The position numbers and the translations under genes are program-made. A model generated the notes under the pieces. That model did no database searches. It was not told the origin of the DNA and was given only the letters and a program-made list of their open reading frames with translations. Positions 9,236 through 17,641 of a DNA stretch of 54,860 nucleotides are shown piece by piece; the stretch's first letter is position 1; each line of letters opens with the position of its first letter. The DNA is from a virus, in the IMG/VR virus record IMGVR_UViG_3300018041_000008, positions 1 through 54,860 of that record; one strand, 5' to 3'.

Positions 9236-10125
9236 TAAATTATTCTCCATCCATTGCGGTATACCATTTGAACACCACCATTGTCTATTTGTAATATAAA
9301 TCCACCAGCATCATTATCAATAGTACCATTTACTGTAATTGGATTTGCTGATGCACTTCCTGATTCATCTTTAATTACCAATACTCTTCCAGAACTTGGT
9401 GATACAGGTAATGTAATTGTTACTTGACCATTATAATTAACACCAATATACCAATCTGATTCAACTACAGTATATGTTGCCGATGTTACAAGTGTTGTAT
9501 TTTGTACAACCTCACCTATTGCTAATTGATCAAATTCAAACTTTTTGGTTGTTGCATTATATTTTAAATATTTACCATCATCAATTGTATCTCTATCTAC
9601 ATCATCAAGATACCTTAAATTAACTTCACCACCACCTGGGCCAGTTGCGGCAATTCTACCAATTGCCTGTTCAAGGAATCGTATTTTCCTCTTAATTTCA
9701 TCTGTATTAGGAGCAACAGGATCAGGGTTAGGTTGTTGAAAAGATTTACCAGTTAGATATTTAGCAACATCTGCCATAGTATCTTGTTGTTTTTCCTCAG
9801 GGGTTTTAATCTCAGGTAGTTCTTCTGTGATTATTTCTTCTTTTACAACTTCCTCTTGTACAACTTCTTCCTTAATTTCTTCTTTTGGTTTTACAATATC
9901 TTCCAAAAGTTTAAGTGCTTTTTCTTCCTTAGGTTTATTAATCTTTTTTTGTTCAGATTCTATAACTTCAAGTTGGCCTTTTAAAGATGCTAGTTCCTCA
10001 AACAAAGAAGATAGATCCTGCTTGGTATTTTTAACTACTTTAGCAATAGGATCTTTATCTTGAAAATCTTTTTTACCTTCAGCAATTACTTTAAATAAAT
10101 GATTTAAATCTGTCAATGTTTCCAA
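9235..10125 (-). CDS. Coiled-coil fibre-like virion protein (296 aa)
   Basis: Residues 1-110 are charged and helical with E/K/V repeats (KEEIKEEVVQEEVVKEEI), a likely coiled coil. Residues about 165-195 contain NLRYLDDVDRDTIDDGKYLK, a block repeated in fibre-like proteins of cyanophages and pelagiphages. The C-terminal ~90 residues (DWYIGVNYNGQVTITLP, GRVLVIKDESG, YRNGWRII) form a beta-rich tip domain. The layout suggests a trimeric fibre or a connector for the next gene's product. Confidence 0.7.
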   Translation of the reverse strand: METLTDLNHLFKVIAEGKKDFQDKDPIAKVVKNTKQDLSSLFEELASLKGQLEVIESEQKKINKPKEEKALKLLEDIVKPKEEIKEEVVQEEVVKEEIITEELPEIKTPEEKQQDTMADVAKYLTGKSFQQPNPDPVAPNTDEIKRKIRFLEQAIGRIAATGPGGGEVNLRYLDDVDRDTIDDGKYLKYNATTKKFEFDQLAIGEVVQNTTLVTSATYTVVESDWYIGVNYNGQVTITLPVSPSSGRVLVIKDESGSASANPITVNGTIDNDAGGFILQIDNGGVQMVYRNGWRII

Positions 10126-11345
10126 CCTTTAATAACATCTGCAGAAAAGTTTGCTTTACTAAATTCCATTCTATTTACTATTTTAACCGCGCCTCCAGAC
10201 AATCTATCGATTGCCACAAATCCTTCTACACCTGTTACTTTAAATCCTGAAGCAGTCTTTAAAAATGTTTCTATATGTCCTGCTTCATTCATTTTATTAA
10301 TAATCATATGTTTAGCATCAACAAGTAAATTAGTTAATTTAAATACATCAGCTATAGCATCTCTACTATGTGTAGAAAAGAACTTGTTCATATTATTTAT
10401 CTTATCTTTCCACTGCTGTTTTCCCTTATCTGTCTTACGGGAATTCATTTCTTTATTATATTTATTTTGAATCCAATGATATAGACCTACAACGTGTTGA
10501 ACTGGATTTGTAATCTTTTCTCCAGCACGTACTTTAGAATTATTAAAAGTTTTAATTAGATTTAATAGCTCTTGATCTTTACTGATAGAATTAATAACAT
10601 TAGCATCAATCCTTTGGAACAGTTTACCAGCCTCAGATAATATTGAAGTTACCTTTGCGGTTTCTGCTGCAGTAAATGATGCCGTACCAGAATAGTCTTT
10701 ATATGTAGCATCATCCATCCATGTAGATGGTGTTTGTCTAAATTGTTTTGTAATATCTTTACCAAACGATGCTGTCATCTGAGTAAAAGAATTACCTGTA
10801 TATGTTGTATGCCATACTACTCCAATATTAGCTCTCGTAATTTTATTAGCTAAATCAGAACCATATGGGATTGCATAGACAATAGTGTTAGGATGGAAGG
10901 TTATATACTTTTGACCTTCTATGGTTTGTGTTTTTAAGTCACCTTTGGTAAACATTAGATCACCTTGGTAAACTCCTCGTGTAATTCCTAACTTACTAAA
11001 CTCTGCCAATGCAATCTTAAACTTAGCAGCAATATCTCCAGATAAATCATTATCAATCTCAGCATTTGTTTTATAGATCTTAGGATCAACATTAAAGATC
11101 CCTTTCTTTGCAACAAAGAACTTACCATCTCTAGGATCAACTCCGGCAAAAATGGCAGGAGCCCCATCCCATTTAACTGTAGCAGTTAATTTAGATTTAC
11201 TATTACCTGCTAACATATTTCTTAAATCTTGCAGAAAGTTAATTGCTTTACGTGTACCGGCAACGCCTTCATTGAAGACAAGATCTTCCAAATGTTCCAT
11301 ATGAACATTCTTTGATTCTTTTATATATGATTTTAAATCAAGCAT
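10113..11345 (-). CDS. KxDG ligase-like nucleotidyltransferase (DUF6267-like), head-targeting N-terminus
   Basis: A 410-residue protein starting MLDLKSYIKES (capsid-targeting-like). KWDGAP at 58-63 is motif I (KxDG) of covalent nucleotidyltransferases (DNA/RNA ligases, capping enzymes), with K58 the predicted nucleotidyl-lysine. Other parts fit later motifs: YQGDLMF (motif III-like), EGFVAIDR (motif IV, EG) and AVKIVNR (motif V, lysine-containing). The C-terminal domains of known ligases are not recognisable. I associate it with the DUF6267 family of T4-like phages. It lies directly downstream of the HAD phosphatase and a conserved protein, overlapping the latter by one base. Substrate unknown: RNA or DNA end repair is inference. 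Confidence 0.75.
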   Translation of the reverse strand: MLDLKSYIKESKNVHMEHLEDLVFNEGVAGTRKAINFLQDLRNMLAGNSKSKLTATVKWDGAPAIFAGVDPRDGKFFVAKKGIFNVDPKIYKTNAEIDNDLSGDIAAKFKIALAEFSKLGITRGVYQGDLMFTKGDLKTQTIEGQKYITFHPNTIVYAIPYGSDLANKITRANIGVVWHTTYTGNSFTQMTASFGKDITKQFRQTPSTWMDDATYKDYSGTASFTAAETAKVTSILSEAGKLFQRIDANVINSISKDQELLNLIKTFNNSKVRAGEKITNPVQHVVGLYHWIQNKYNKEMNSRKTDKGKQQWKDKINNMNKFFSTHSRDAIADVFKLTNLLVDAKHMIINKMNEAGHIETFLKTASGFKVTGVEGFVAIDRLSGGAVKIVNRMEFSKANFSADVIKGWKH

Positions 11346-12535
11346 TACATAAACTCTTTAAAATCAACAAAGGCATTTGTTTTACCTTGGGCATATTTAC
11401 CTCCAGTGTCAGCAAATGTTATAGTAGCTTTTGTAATAATATCCCCATTTGGGCTCTTAAATATAATATTGGCGTTATTTGTTTTACCATTACGTTCTAC
11501 CGACAAAGTAAAATCTTTGGATAATTTACTAAGCATTAATTGAAGTTCTTTACTTTTTCTAGAAGAAATAACTTTCTGTTTGCCTGAATCACCAATTGCT
11601 GCATAAAAATCATCATCTCCATCAAACCCTAACATTTTAAGCATGCGTTCATTAATTTCCTTTTTATTCTTTGGGTAATAATTTCTGAATATTTTTGAAA
11701 TTAACTCAATGACGTTACCGTGACTTAATTTGGCTTCTTTTCTAGCATCTTGTTTTGATAAACCTTTTTTAATTAAAGTACCAATAATATTCTGTTGCGC
11801 AAATAATTGTTTTAATTCTTGGCTTGATCCATAATCTTTTGCAAATCGCATGATAAATTCTGGAGTTTTTGCTGGAAGATTGGAAGATTGATCATAAAAT
11901 ATAGTTTTTATTAGACTAATAAATGTTGAATTGGATAAATTAATAGACGATTTTTTGTATGCTTTAAGAGAAGCATTAATTTTATCTATAATTTGTTTTT
12001 CTGAATCTTTAGATACAATTAATACTAAATCAGCTTTACTAATTCCTTTAGAAGAATCTCCTGTCAATTCAATTTTAAATGAAAGAAGTTTAAAGTCTTC
12101 ACCATGCGCCTCAATATCATTAAATATTTGTTTGCCCATAACTTGCCCAGCGGATTCCATTCTAACAATTTCTTGTTGTAGTTTTGCTTTGTCATTACCA
12201 GCAATTTTTATTTGTTCTAAATCATGCTTTTTCTTTTTGTATTCTTTATCTAAATAATTAACTAAATCACTAGAAATTCTACCATTGTTAGATTTAATTT
12301 CTTTTGCTAAATGCATTGCTGTGGCATATTCAGATAAATAACCTAATCTAGATTTTGTATCAATAGTTTCTTCTGTGATTGTACCAACTGGTATTTTTAT
12401 AGCAACTTTTTTACCAAAACTAAGAGCTTTAAATAGTGATTTAATTTTATTTTTAATTATATATATTATAGAAGATAAAGAAAGTTCTTCTATAGTATCT
12501 ATAGTATTGTTATAATATTCTTTAAATGTTTTCAT
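11345..12535 (-). CDS. Conserved phage protein with head-targeting-like N-terminus (396 aa)
   Basis: Starts MKTFKEYYNNTIDTIEEL, close to the T4 internal-protein targeting peptide. The body has SRLGYLSEYATAMHLAKEI and the strand-like segments SFKIELTGDSSKG and KADLVLIVSKD, which could be part of a nuclease-like fold, though I cannot assign catalytic residues. The C-terminus is beta-rich (ANIIFKSPNGDIITKATITF). It overlaps the HAD gene's stop by four bases and the ligase-like gene's start by one, so the three are tightly coupled and probably work together. Confidence 0.7.
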   Translation of the reverse strand: MKTFKEYYNNTIDTIEELSLSSIIYIIKNKIKSLFKALSFGKKVAIKIPVGTITEETIDTKSRLGYLSEYATAMHLAKEIKSNNGRISSDLVNYLDKEYKKKKHDLEQIKIAGNDKAKLQQEIVRMESAGQVMGKQIFNDIEAHGEDFKLLSFKIELTGDSSKGISKADLVLIVSKDSEKQIIDKINASLKAYKKSSINLSNSTFISLIKTIFYDQSSNLPAKTPEFIMRFAKDYGSSQELKQLFAQQNIIGTLIKKGLSKQDARKEAKLSHGNVIELISKIFRNYYPKNKKEINERMLKMLGFDGDDDFYAAIGDSGKQKVISSRKSKELQLMLSKLSKDFTLSVERNGKTNNANIIFKSPNGDIITKATITFADTGGKYAQGKTNAFVDFKEFM

Positions 12536-13146
12536 TTTATTGTCTTAACTCCACCATCAGGTTTAGCAAAGAATGCTTGAAACTTAACCTCAGGAAATTC
12601 TCTTTGTAATTTTAAAAAAGCTTTTAGATTAGCCATTGAATCATCAAACAATCTAACTCTAGAAAACTGTTTTGTGTTTAAATAGTTTCTTATAATAATA
12701 ACTTTTTTAAATGCTACATTTGAAACATCATTGATATTACCGGCACGTTCAATTCGTATCTTATTAACATCTAATCCATGTTTAGAGAAGGTTTTTAAGA
12801 ACATTTTTTTATTATCAAAATCAGCTCTTGCTGTAATAATAACAATTTTGCTACCTGGCTTTTTACCTACATTGTGTAGAATAGCCTTAGCTTTATTGAA
12901 CATCTTTTCAATAGGTTGAGATTCGTCATGGAATTTTTTAGCGTTTTTAAATTGACCGTAGTCAAACGACTCTCCAGCTTTAAGCCTATATGTATTATAT
13001 TCATTGTTGGAGAGTTCTTTGACTTTTTTACCAGCACGCATAACTGCAATTTTAGCAGTTGTGTGAAATAGCGTATCATCAATATCAAATATTGTTAATC
13101 CGTTATCTTTAAATTCTTCTAGTAAATATTCATTAAATTTTAACAT
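12532..13146 (-). CDS. HAD-superfamily phosphatase, head-targeting N-terminus
   Basis: Residues 21-25 are DIDDT (HAD motif I, nucleophile Asp and acid-base Asp). IITAR supplies motif II (T105). Lysines near 148 fit motif III, and LFDDS (DD168-169) is motif IV. All catalytic motifs are present in 204 residues with a small helical cap, like polynucleotide 3'-phosphatase or nucleotidase domains; the substrate is not determined. The ATG at 13146 is chosen because the promoter's -10 box (13165-13170) lies downstream of the earlier ATG at 13176, and MLKFNEYLLEE then matches the targeting motif. A GAGAG Shine-Dalgarno precedes it. Confidence 0.8.
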   Translation of the reverse strand: MLKFNEYLLEEFKDNGLTIFDIDDTLFHTTAKIAVMRAGKKVKELSNNEYNTYRLKAGESFDYGQFKNAKKFHDESQPIEKMFNKAKAILHNVGKKPGSKIVIITARADFDNKKMFLKTFSKHGLDVNKIRIERAGNINDVSNVAFKKVIIIRNYLNTKQFSRVRLFDDSMANLKAFLKLQREFPEVKFQAFFAKPDGGVKTIK

Positions 13147-13164
13147 AATCTCTCTTATAGTATT

Positions 13165-13194
13165 ATTATACAACAAATACTAATTAAAGTATAT
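13165..13194 (-). promoter_or_regulatory. Middle-type promoter (box + TATAAT)
   Basis: Minus strand: ATATAC then TTTAATT, 18-bp spacer between hexamers, TATAAT at 13165-13170. Precedes the HAD gene and fixes its start. Confidence 0.75.
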
Positions 13195-13206
13195 AGTTTT
13201 ATACTA

Positions 13207-13214
13207 TATTTATA
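13207..13214 (-). promoter_or_regulatory. Late promoter (TATAAATA)
   Basis: Exact T4 late box just after the gp41 stop and in tandem with the middle-type promoter. The HAD block may therefore be expressed both in middle and late infection. Confidence 0.65.
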
Positions 13215-13226
13215 AAAGATTAATTA

Positions 13227-14612
13227 TTAAAATTTAAATCCTTCTGTTGCTAGACGTTTACCAAAGTCTGATTTATCAAATACTGGACCAGTATCTTTAT
13301 CTTGACCCGAATCAGAAATATTAGATTGTGCTGAGATTTCTACATCATAGAGTTTCATTTTAGATCTATCAACTCCAACAACAAATCGTTTATAATATGT
13401 TGGATCATTATATCGATTCTTTAATTGTTTAACCATGATTTGACCGAGATCTTCTAATTCTTCTGTAGAGATAAGTGCTAACATTAAATCACATGTAGCA
13501 GGTAAACCAAATGATTCTGATGTATCTTCAAGTCCTGGATCTGAATTAGTGAAACCAGAACGGGTTGTTTGTGTTGCACTCATAATAGGTACATCATATT
13601 CAACAGCAAGACCACGCAATTCTTCTGCAATAGTTTTAACATAGGTATATGAATTAATATTGGCACCATATTTTAGTCTTTGTGAACTACAGATATTCAA
13701 GTAATCAATGTAGATAATATCAGGAGAAAACTCTTGTTTAAGTTTCAACTCTTCAAGGAGTGCTCTAAAATGACCAGCATGGGCGCCGGCAGTTGGATAC
13801 TCTTTAATGATTAGTCGTCCCTGAGATTTCTTCCTGATCTTACCTAACCTGTTATCGAAAATTTCTTTGTCGACAACTTTTAACTCATCCATTGACAAGT
13901 TAAGAAGGTTTGCATCAACTCTTTCTGCAATTCTTTCTTCAGCCATTTCCATAGTAATATATAATACATTCTTATTATCTAATAGATTTGCTGCAGCGGC
14001 ATGGCACATGAATAGTGATTTACCTACACCTGTACCTGCAAGGATAACATTAAGTGTTTTATTAGATAAACCACCTTTTGTAATTTTGTTTAGCATATCC
14101 AGATCAAATGGTATTTTCTCTTCTACTCTATGGTAGAATTCATACCGATCATCTGCATCATCTATATAACTATGACCTACATGGTTGTCAAATGATACTC
14201 CAAGTGCATCAGATAAAAGAGAAGGAATAGCATCTTCTGATTTCTCTTTGTCTTTGCCGTCTATAATACCAATTGAATCTAATATAGCATTATAGACTGC
14301 TTTCTTTTTACAGAAAGTTTCTGTTTCTTGAAGTAGCCATTCTTCATTAGTTGGTTCGTGCTGAAGTTTAGTAATATGTTCTTGAAAGTCAGAAGCTTCT
14401 TTATCAGATATATCTTTACGATTAGAAACTTCAATTGCAAGAATTTCTTTTGTGATTGGTTTATTATACTTCTCAAAGAAATTAGTAATCTCATTATAGA
14501 TAATTGCTTCTTTTCTTTCAGAGAAATATCTTTTGTCTAAGAATGGGAGTACTTTACGACTGTACTCCTCATTAAAAACTAGGTTGTTAAGTATCGTTGT
14601 TTCAATTCTCAT
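13227..14612 (-). CDS. 41: Replicative DNA helicase, T4 gp41-like (DnaB family)
   Basis: A 461-residue DnaB-type hexameric helicase. The N-terminal helical domain (about 1-150) is followed by a RecA-like core with Walker A GTGVGKS near 193, the IYIDYL Walker B region and the ATQTTRSG motif of DnaB helicases. T4 gp41 (475 aa) unwinds the lagging-strand template and works with the gp61 primase, which is not seen here. The start overlaps the 3' end of the small gene upstream, and the uvsX-small gene-41 order follows T4. The C-terminal SDFGKRLATEGFKF is short and divergent. Confidence 0.95.
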   Translation of the reverse strand: MRIETTILNNLVFNEEYSRKVLPFLDKRYFSERKEAIIYNEITNFFEKYNKPITKEILAIEVSNRKDISDKEASDFQEHITKLQHEPTNEEWLLQETETFCKKKAVYNAILDSIGIIDGKDKEKSEDAIPSLLSDALGVSFDNHVGHSYIDDADDRYEFYHRVEEKIPFDLDMLNKITKGGLSNKTLNVILAGTGVGKSLFMCHAAAANLLDNKNVLYITMEMAEERIAERVDANLLNLSMDELKVVDKEIFDNRLGKIRKKSQGRLIIKEYPTAGAHAGHFRALLEELKLKQEFSPDIIYIDYLNICSSQRLKYGANINSYTYVKTIAEELRGLAVEYDVPIMSATQTTRSGFTNSDPGLEDTSESFGLPATCDLMLALISTEELEDLGQIMVKQLKNRYNDPTYYKRFVVGVDRSKMKLYDVEISAQSNISDSGQDKDTGPVFDKSDFGKRLATEGFKF

Positions 14613-14880
14613 CTATTCCGCCGTAGTATACAAGATCGTTTTGTTTAACCCCATCGTCTAACATTTGCATGAGGAGGTCGCCTATAGCAGTTTGAAATTT
14701 GTCTTTATCAAAGTCTTTACCACTTGATTCTATTATATCATAATGGTATTTTAAAGTTAAATTATTTTCATCTAACTGTACTTTTCCTAGTACAAATTTA
14801 ATACCAGAAAACTCATGATCAATAAATTCTAATGCAAACTGAGTTTCTTTATATGGTACTTGTTTATACTTCAGGGACAT
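14602..14880 (-). CDS. Conserved small protein between uvsX and gene 41 (92 aa)
   Basis: The ATG giving MSLKYKQVPYK is preferred because GAGGA lies 8 bases upstream; another ATG lies three codons earlier (14889). It overlaps the end of uvsX and the start of gene 41. Beta-rich, acidic, with DFDKDKFQTAIGDLLMQML. No family recognised. T4 genome order also has a small gene (40) next to 41, but I see no clear similarity to gp40. Confidence 0.7.
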   Translation of the reverse strand: MSLKYKQVPYKETQFALEFIDHEFSGIKFVLGKVQLDENNLTLKYHYDIIESSGKDFDKDKFQTAIGDLLMQMLDDGVKQNDLVYYGGIDEN

Positions 14881-15949
14881 CGATATCATCCTCTATTTTA
14901 GCTAATTCTTCATCAATATTATCATCAGACATAATCTTACTAACAGCAATTTGATATCGTTTCTTGATAGCTTCTTGGAACGCTTTATTTGTTATAATAG
15001 GTTCCCAGAATTCTTTTGTATCAGTTTCTTTAACTCGGTATTTCTTTTCTGCAATTTCACCAGTTGCAACATCAACATGAGAATACCAACCAACAGATGG
15101 TTTAATAACAAATCCAAGTTCTAATGCCATATCTAAAAGACCTGACCATTTACTAATACCTCCATTAAATTTTACTGTAACAGGTATTTTAGATTTTTCT
15201 CTTACATAACGAGATTTTTCTACATTAATGATAAAGTTGTATCCCATTAATTCTGTACCATCTTTATCTTGTTGACGACCTAGAATAAAGATATTATCAG
15301 CAGAGTAATATGAACCAGTACCACCACCAACTACATCTTTAGAATACATTTCCATAGTTTTATATGTATGATTAACAACAACCATTGGAATATCTTTAAG
15401 AGATAAGTGTGGAGTAACCATTCTGAATAATGATTTAATTTGTTTTGCTCTTGACATATCTGCAACTGATTTACCGTCTAATGTATCTTCAACTTCTTTT
15501 TTAGAAGCAAGGTTACCAATAGAATCAATAATAATCATAATATGATCACCACGTTCTACACCAGCAAGTTGTTTCATAATATCAAATTTTAACTGCTCTA
15601 CATCTGTAACTGGAGTGTGAAGTACTCTCTCGGTATCAATACCGAAAGCATCAAAATATGATTGTGGTGTACCAAATTCTGAATCATAGAATAACAATGC
15701 TGCATCTTTATATTTGTCTAAGTATGATTTAGCCATCAATAAACTAAATGCAGTTTTAAAATGTTTTGAAGGACCTGCCCACATCGTTAAGCCAGGAGTC
15801 AATCCCCCATCAATCTTTCCACTTAGCGCAATGTTAATTGCTGGGATAGATGTAGTAATCATATCTTTTTTCTGAAAGAATTTTGACTTACTAAGAAGTT
15901 CAGAATCCTTAATAGTTGAATTTTTTTTAATAGTATCTAAAATGCCCAT
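14864..15949 (-). CDS. uvsX: UvsX recombinase (RecA/Rad51 family)
   Basis: 361 residues, close to T4 UvsX (391). The phosphate-binding loop at 58-66 (AGPSKHFKT) matches T4's variant Walker A (AGPSKSFK) instead of the RecA form. IMIIIDSIGNL is Walker B and MVVVNHTYKT the following strand. It forms presynaptic filaments on ssDNA with help from UvsY (encoded at 41162) and drives recombination-dependent replication. Followed directly by the small gene and gp41. Confidence 0.96.
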   Translation of the reverse strand: MGILDTIKKNSTIKDSELLSKSKFFQKKDMITTSIPAINIALSGKIDGGLTPGLTMWAGPSKHFKTAFSLLMAKSYLDKYKDAALLFYDSEFGTPQSYFDAFGIDTERVLHTPVTDVEQLKFDIMKQLAGVERGDHIMIIIDSIGNLASKKEVEDTLDGKSVADMSRAKQIKSLFRMVTPHLSLKDIPMVVVNHTYKTMEMYSKDVVGGGTGSYYSADNIFILGRQQDKDGTELMGYNFIINVEKSRYVREKSKIPVTVKFNGGISKWSGLLDMALELGFVIKPSVGWYSHVDVATGEIAEKKYRVKETDTKEFWEPIITNKAFQEAIKKRYQIAVSKIMSDDNIDEELAKIEDDIDVPEV

Positions 15950-15964
15950 GTTTTTTCCTTATTG

Positions 15965-16408
15965 TTAAACTTCATATACTTCTACACCAGCTTCATGTAA
16001 CATTTGAACCGCAAAGTCACATGAAATTTTCCAGTTTTCTTTTATACCTTCTCGTTGCTTTTCTATAACTACAGTCTTAATGCCTACTTGAATAATGCCT
16101 TTAGCACATTCATGACATATAGGTAAACCATAAACATAAATTGTTGCACCGTCAAGTGATGTACCTGAATATGATGCATTAAATATTGCATTCATTTCAG
16201 CGTGTACAACATACTTATACTTTGTTTCACGATCATTTAATCGTTCATCTGAATCTACTATATTTCTAGGAAATCCGTTATAACCTTGAGCCAAGATTTG
16301 GCCCTTAGTTCCGACAATAATAGATCCTACTTTTGTATTAGGATCTTTAGACCAAAGAGAAACCTCTTTAGCTAAGTGAATAAATCTAGAGTGCCATTTA
16401 GATGACAT
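15965..16408 (-). CDS. Deoxycytidylate deaminase
   Basis: 147 residues of the zinc-dependent cytidine/dCMP deaminase fold. HAE (69-71) gives the zinc-binding His and catalytic Glu; ICHEC (C98, C101) gives the two zinc cysteines. SKDPNTKVGSIIV and GYNGFPRN are the usual dCMP-deaminase substrate loops. It converts dCMP to dUMP for dTMP synthesis (T4 cd). Its start overlaps the end of the thymidylate-synthase-like gene, so both act on the pyrimidine dNMP pool. Confidence 0.92.
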   Translation of the reverse strand: MSSKWHSRFIHLAKEVSLWSKDPNTKVGSIIVGTKGQILAQGYNGFPRNIVDSDERLNDRETKYKYVVHAEMNAIFNASYSGTSLDGATIYVYGLPICHECAKGIIQVGIKTVVIEKQREGIKENWKISCDFAVQMLHEAGVEVYEV

Positions 16409-17076
16409 TGTTCCCTCACTAAATCAAAGTGTCGTTCATATACATGTAACGAAGCTACATTCCAATATATGCTACCAACAGCTACAGTCATATCAGATTT
16501 TGAATTTAAATCTAATACTAAATTATCAAGCACGTGCTTTTGCCAGGCATAATCATTTTTGTAACCAAATACTGCATCATTAGATCTCATATAAACTAAT
16601 GCATGGACTGCATTATCTCGTATAAGATACTGTACAGTATTAGTACACATAAAGTCAGACATACCGCCTCTATTATAATCCATATGCATAGTCGGTCTAG
16701 TATAAATCATAGTAGCTCTACGCGAATCAGGATTATTATGAAGTTCAACTAATACATTTGTGTATTGGTTATAATTATCATCTGACCATATACACCAACC
16801 ATAATTAGAATTGATATAGCCATCTTTTGAGGCTACCATCTTCCATATTTCAGGGGTACCTCCAGGAATATGATTCACATTACGAGACTTAGATTTATAC
16901 CATGCTAATTCTCTATCAATGTAATCTTGATTTGGAGTACCAAATATACTAGGTTCATCTGCATAAAATGCAGCATTAATAACCTCAATAGTTTTAACAC
17001 CTGATTTATCAGTAACAAATATATTATCTTCAAGATTACAAGCTAATTGGTATCTTATATCATCTAAATTAATCAT
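16372..17076 (-). CDS. Thymidylate-synthase-family protein, probable dCMP hydroxymethylase type
   Basis: The 234 residues carry the thymidylate synthase active site: SRR at 118-120 (phosphate arginines), Cys144 with Gln149 (nucleophile and partner, spacing as in TS Cys146/Gln151), RSxD at 164-167, Gly171, and LHVYERH at 210-216. At the position of TS Asn177, which selects dUMP, there is Asp175 (GYKND). T4 dCMP hydroxymethylase (gp42) also has Asp at this position, so dCMP is the more likely substrate. The His after the catalytic Cys is Thr. Overlaps dCMP deaminase downstream and a DUF1599-like gene upstream. Whether methylation or hydroxymethylation occurs cannot be told. Confidence 0.8.
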   Translation of the reverse strand: MINLDDIRYQLACNLEDNIFVTDKSGVKTIEVINAAFYADEPSIFGTPNQDYIDRELAWYKSKSRNVNHIPGGTPEIWKMVASKDGYINSNYGWCIWSDDNYNQYTNVLVELHNNPDSRRATMIYTRPTMHMDYNRGGMSDFMCTNTVQYLIRDNAVHALVYMRSNDAVFGYKNDYAWQKHVLDNLVLDLNSKSDMTVAVGSIYWNVASLHVYERHFDLVREQCHLNGTLDLFT

Positions 17077-17404
17077 GTTTAGGCCTATTTAAAAAGTCAC
17101 GGTCAGTATCTTGTCCGTCAATACCACCTCTGATATATGATACACCGAATGAAGCATAGTTAATAAGATCAACACAAGAGTCTTCGAGTGATTCAAAGTT
17201 TGGATTATAGTCTGGATCTGATTCCATTGCTTCTAATACAGATTGCATTCTTAATACTTTAGCATACATCGTATCTAGAATTGTAGCAAATCCACGCGGA
17301 TAATAATCTGCCTGGCGTATTCTTGAATTGGGGTTTTGATAATCATTAGACTTTTTAGTCTGAAGTTCTGCTGCTTGCTGCAAAACCTTTAACGATTCTT
17401 TCAT
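17069..17404 (-). CDS. DUF1599-like nucleotide-modification-associated protein
   Basis: The ATG at 17404 (MKESLKVLQQ) is chosen for its AAGGA seven bases upstream; an earlier ATG at 17500 would run through another small gene. The 111 residues include KKSNDYQNPNSRIRQADYYP and EDSCVDLINYASFG, a pattern matching DUF1599 / nucleotide-modification-associated domain 1, an all-alpha family found beside thymidylate synthase genes in phages. Stop overlaps the start of the TS-like gene by 8 bases. Probably acts on nucleotides, but the reaction is unknown. Confidence 0.75.
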   Translation of the reverse strand: MKESLKVLQQAAELQTKKSNDYQNPNSRIRQADYYPRGFATILDTMYAKVLRMQSVLEAMESDPDYNPNFESLEDSCVDLINYASFGVSYIRGGIDGQDTDRDFLNRPKHD

Positions 17405-17417
17405 AAAGTTTTCCTTT

Positions 17418-17591
17418 TCAAATTGCTGCGGTTTGTAAAGTGGTATATGATCTGCTGCGGCGTACAGATTTACCACTAAAAGAATTATTGAGCAAGCCAT
17501 AGGGTTTTAGATGATCAAACCAACCTATAACTTCTCCGATAAAGTCTCGAGCCTTCGTCTTTGATGTTTTAATTAAACTAGACCTGCTCAA
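17418..17591 (-). CDS. Small basic protein with TTG start (57 aa)
   Basis: Open frame of 57 residues beginning at TTG with AAGGA five bases upstream, ending 13 bases before the next ATG. It contains SLIKTSKTKARDFIGEVIGW and a basic, Ser/Arg-rich C-terminus. It fills an otherwise empty gap right behind a strong middle-type promoter and has no in-frame stop, which supports reality. No function recognised. Confidence 0.6.
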   Translation of the reverse strand: MSRSSLIKTSKTKARDFIGEVIGWFDHLKPYGLLNNSFSGKSVRRSRSYTTLQTAAI

Positions 17592-17611
17592 TAATTCCTT
17601 ATCATAATGCT

Positions 17612-17641
17612 ATTATATCCTGTTTTCGAATTAAAGTACAT
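17612..17641 (-). promoter_or_regulatory. Middle-type promoter (box + TATAAT)
   Basis: ATGTAC-TTTAATT box, 18-bp spacer, TATAAT at 17612-17617. Drives the small basic gene, the DUF1599-like gene and the pyrimidine cluster. Confidence 0.8.

Noticed and set aside
12867-13088. Second frame inside the HAD phosphatase gene
   Set aside because: Contained in a gene with full catalytic motifs; no independent ribosome site.
17404-17500. N-terminal extension giving the DUF1599-like protein a hydrophobic start
   Set aside because: The extension overlaps the 57-residue gene and lacks a ribosome site; the internal ATG has AAGGA at good spacing.
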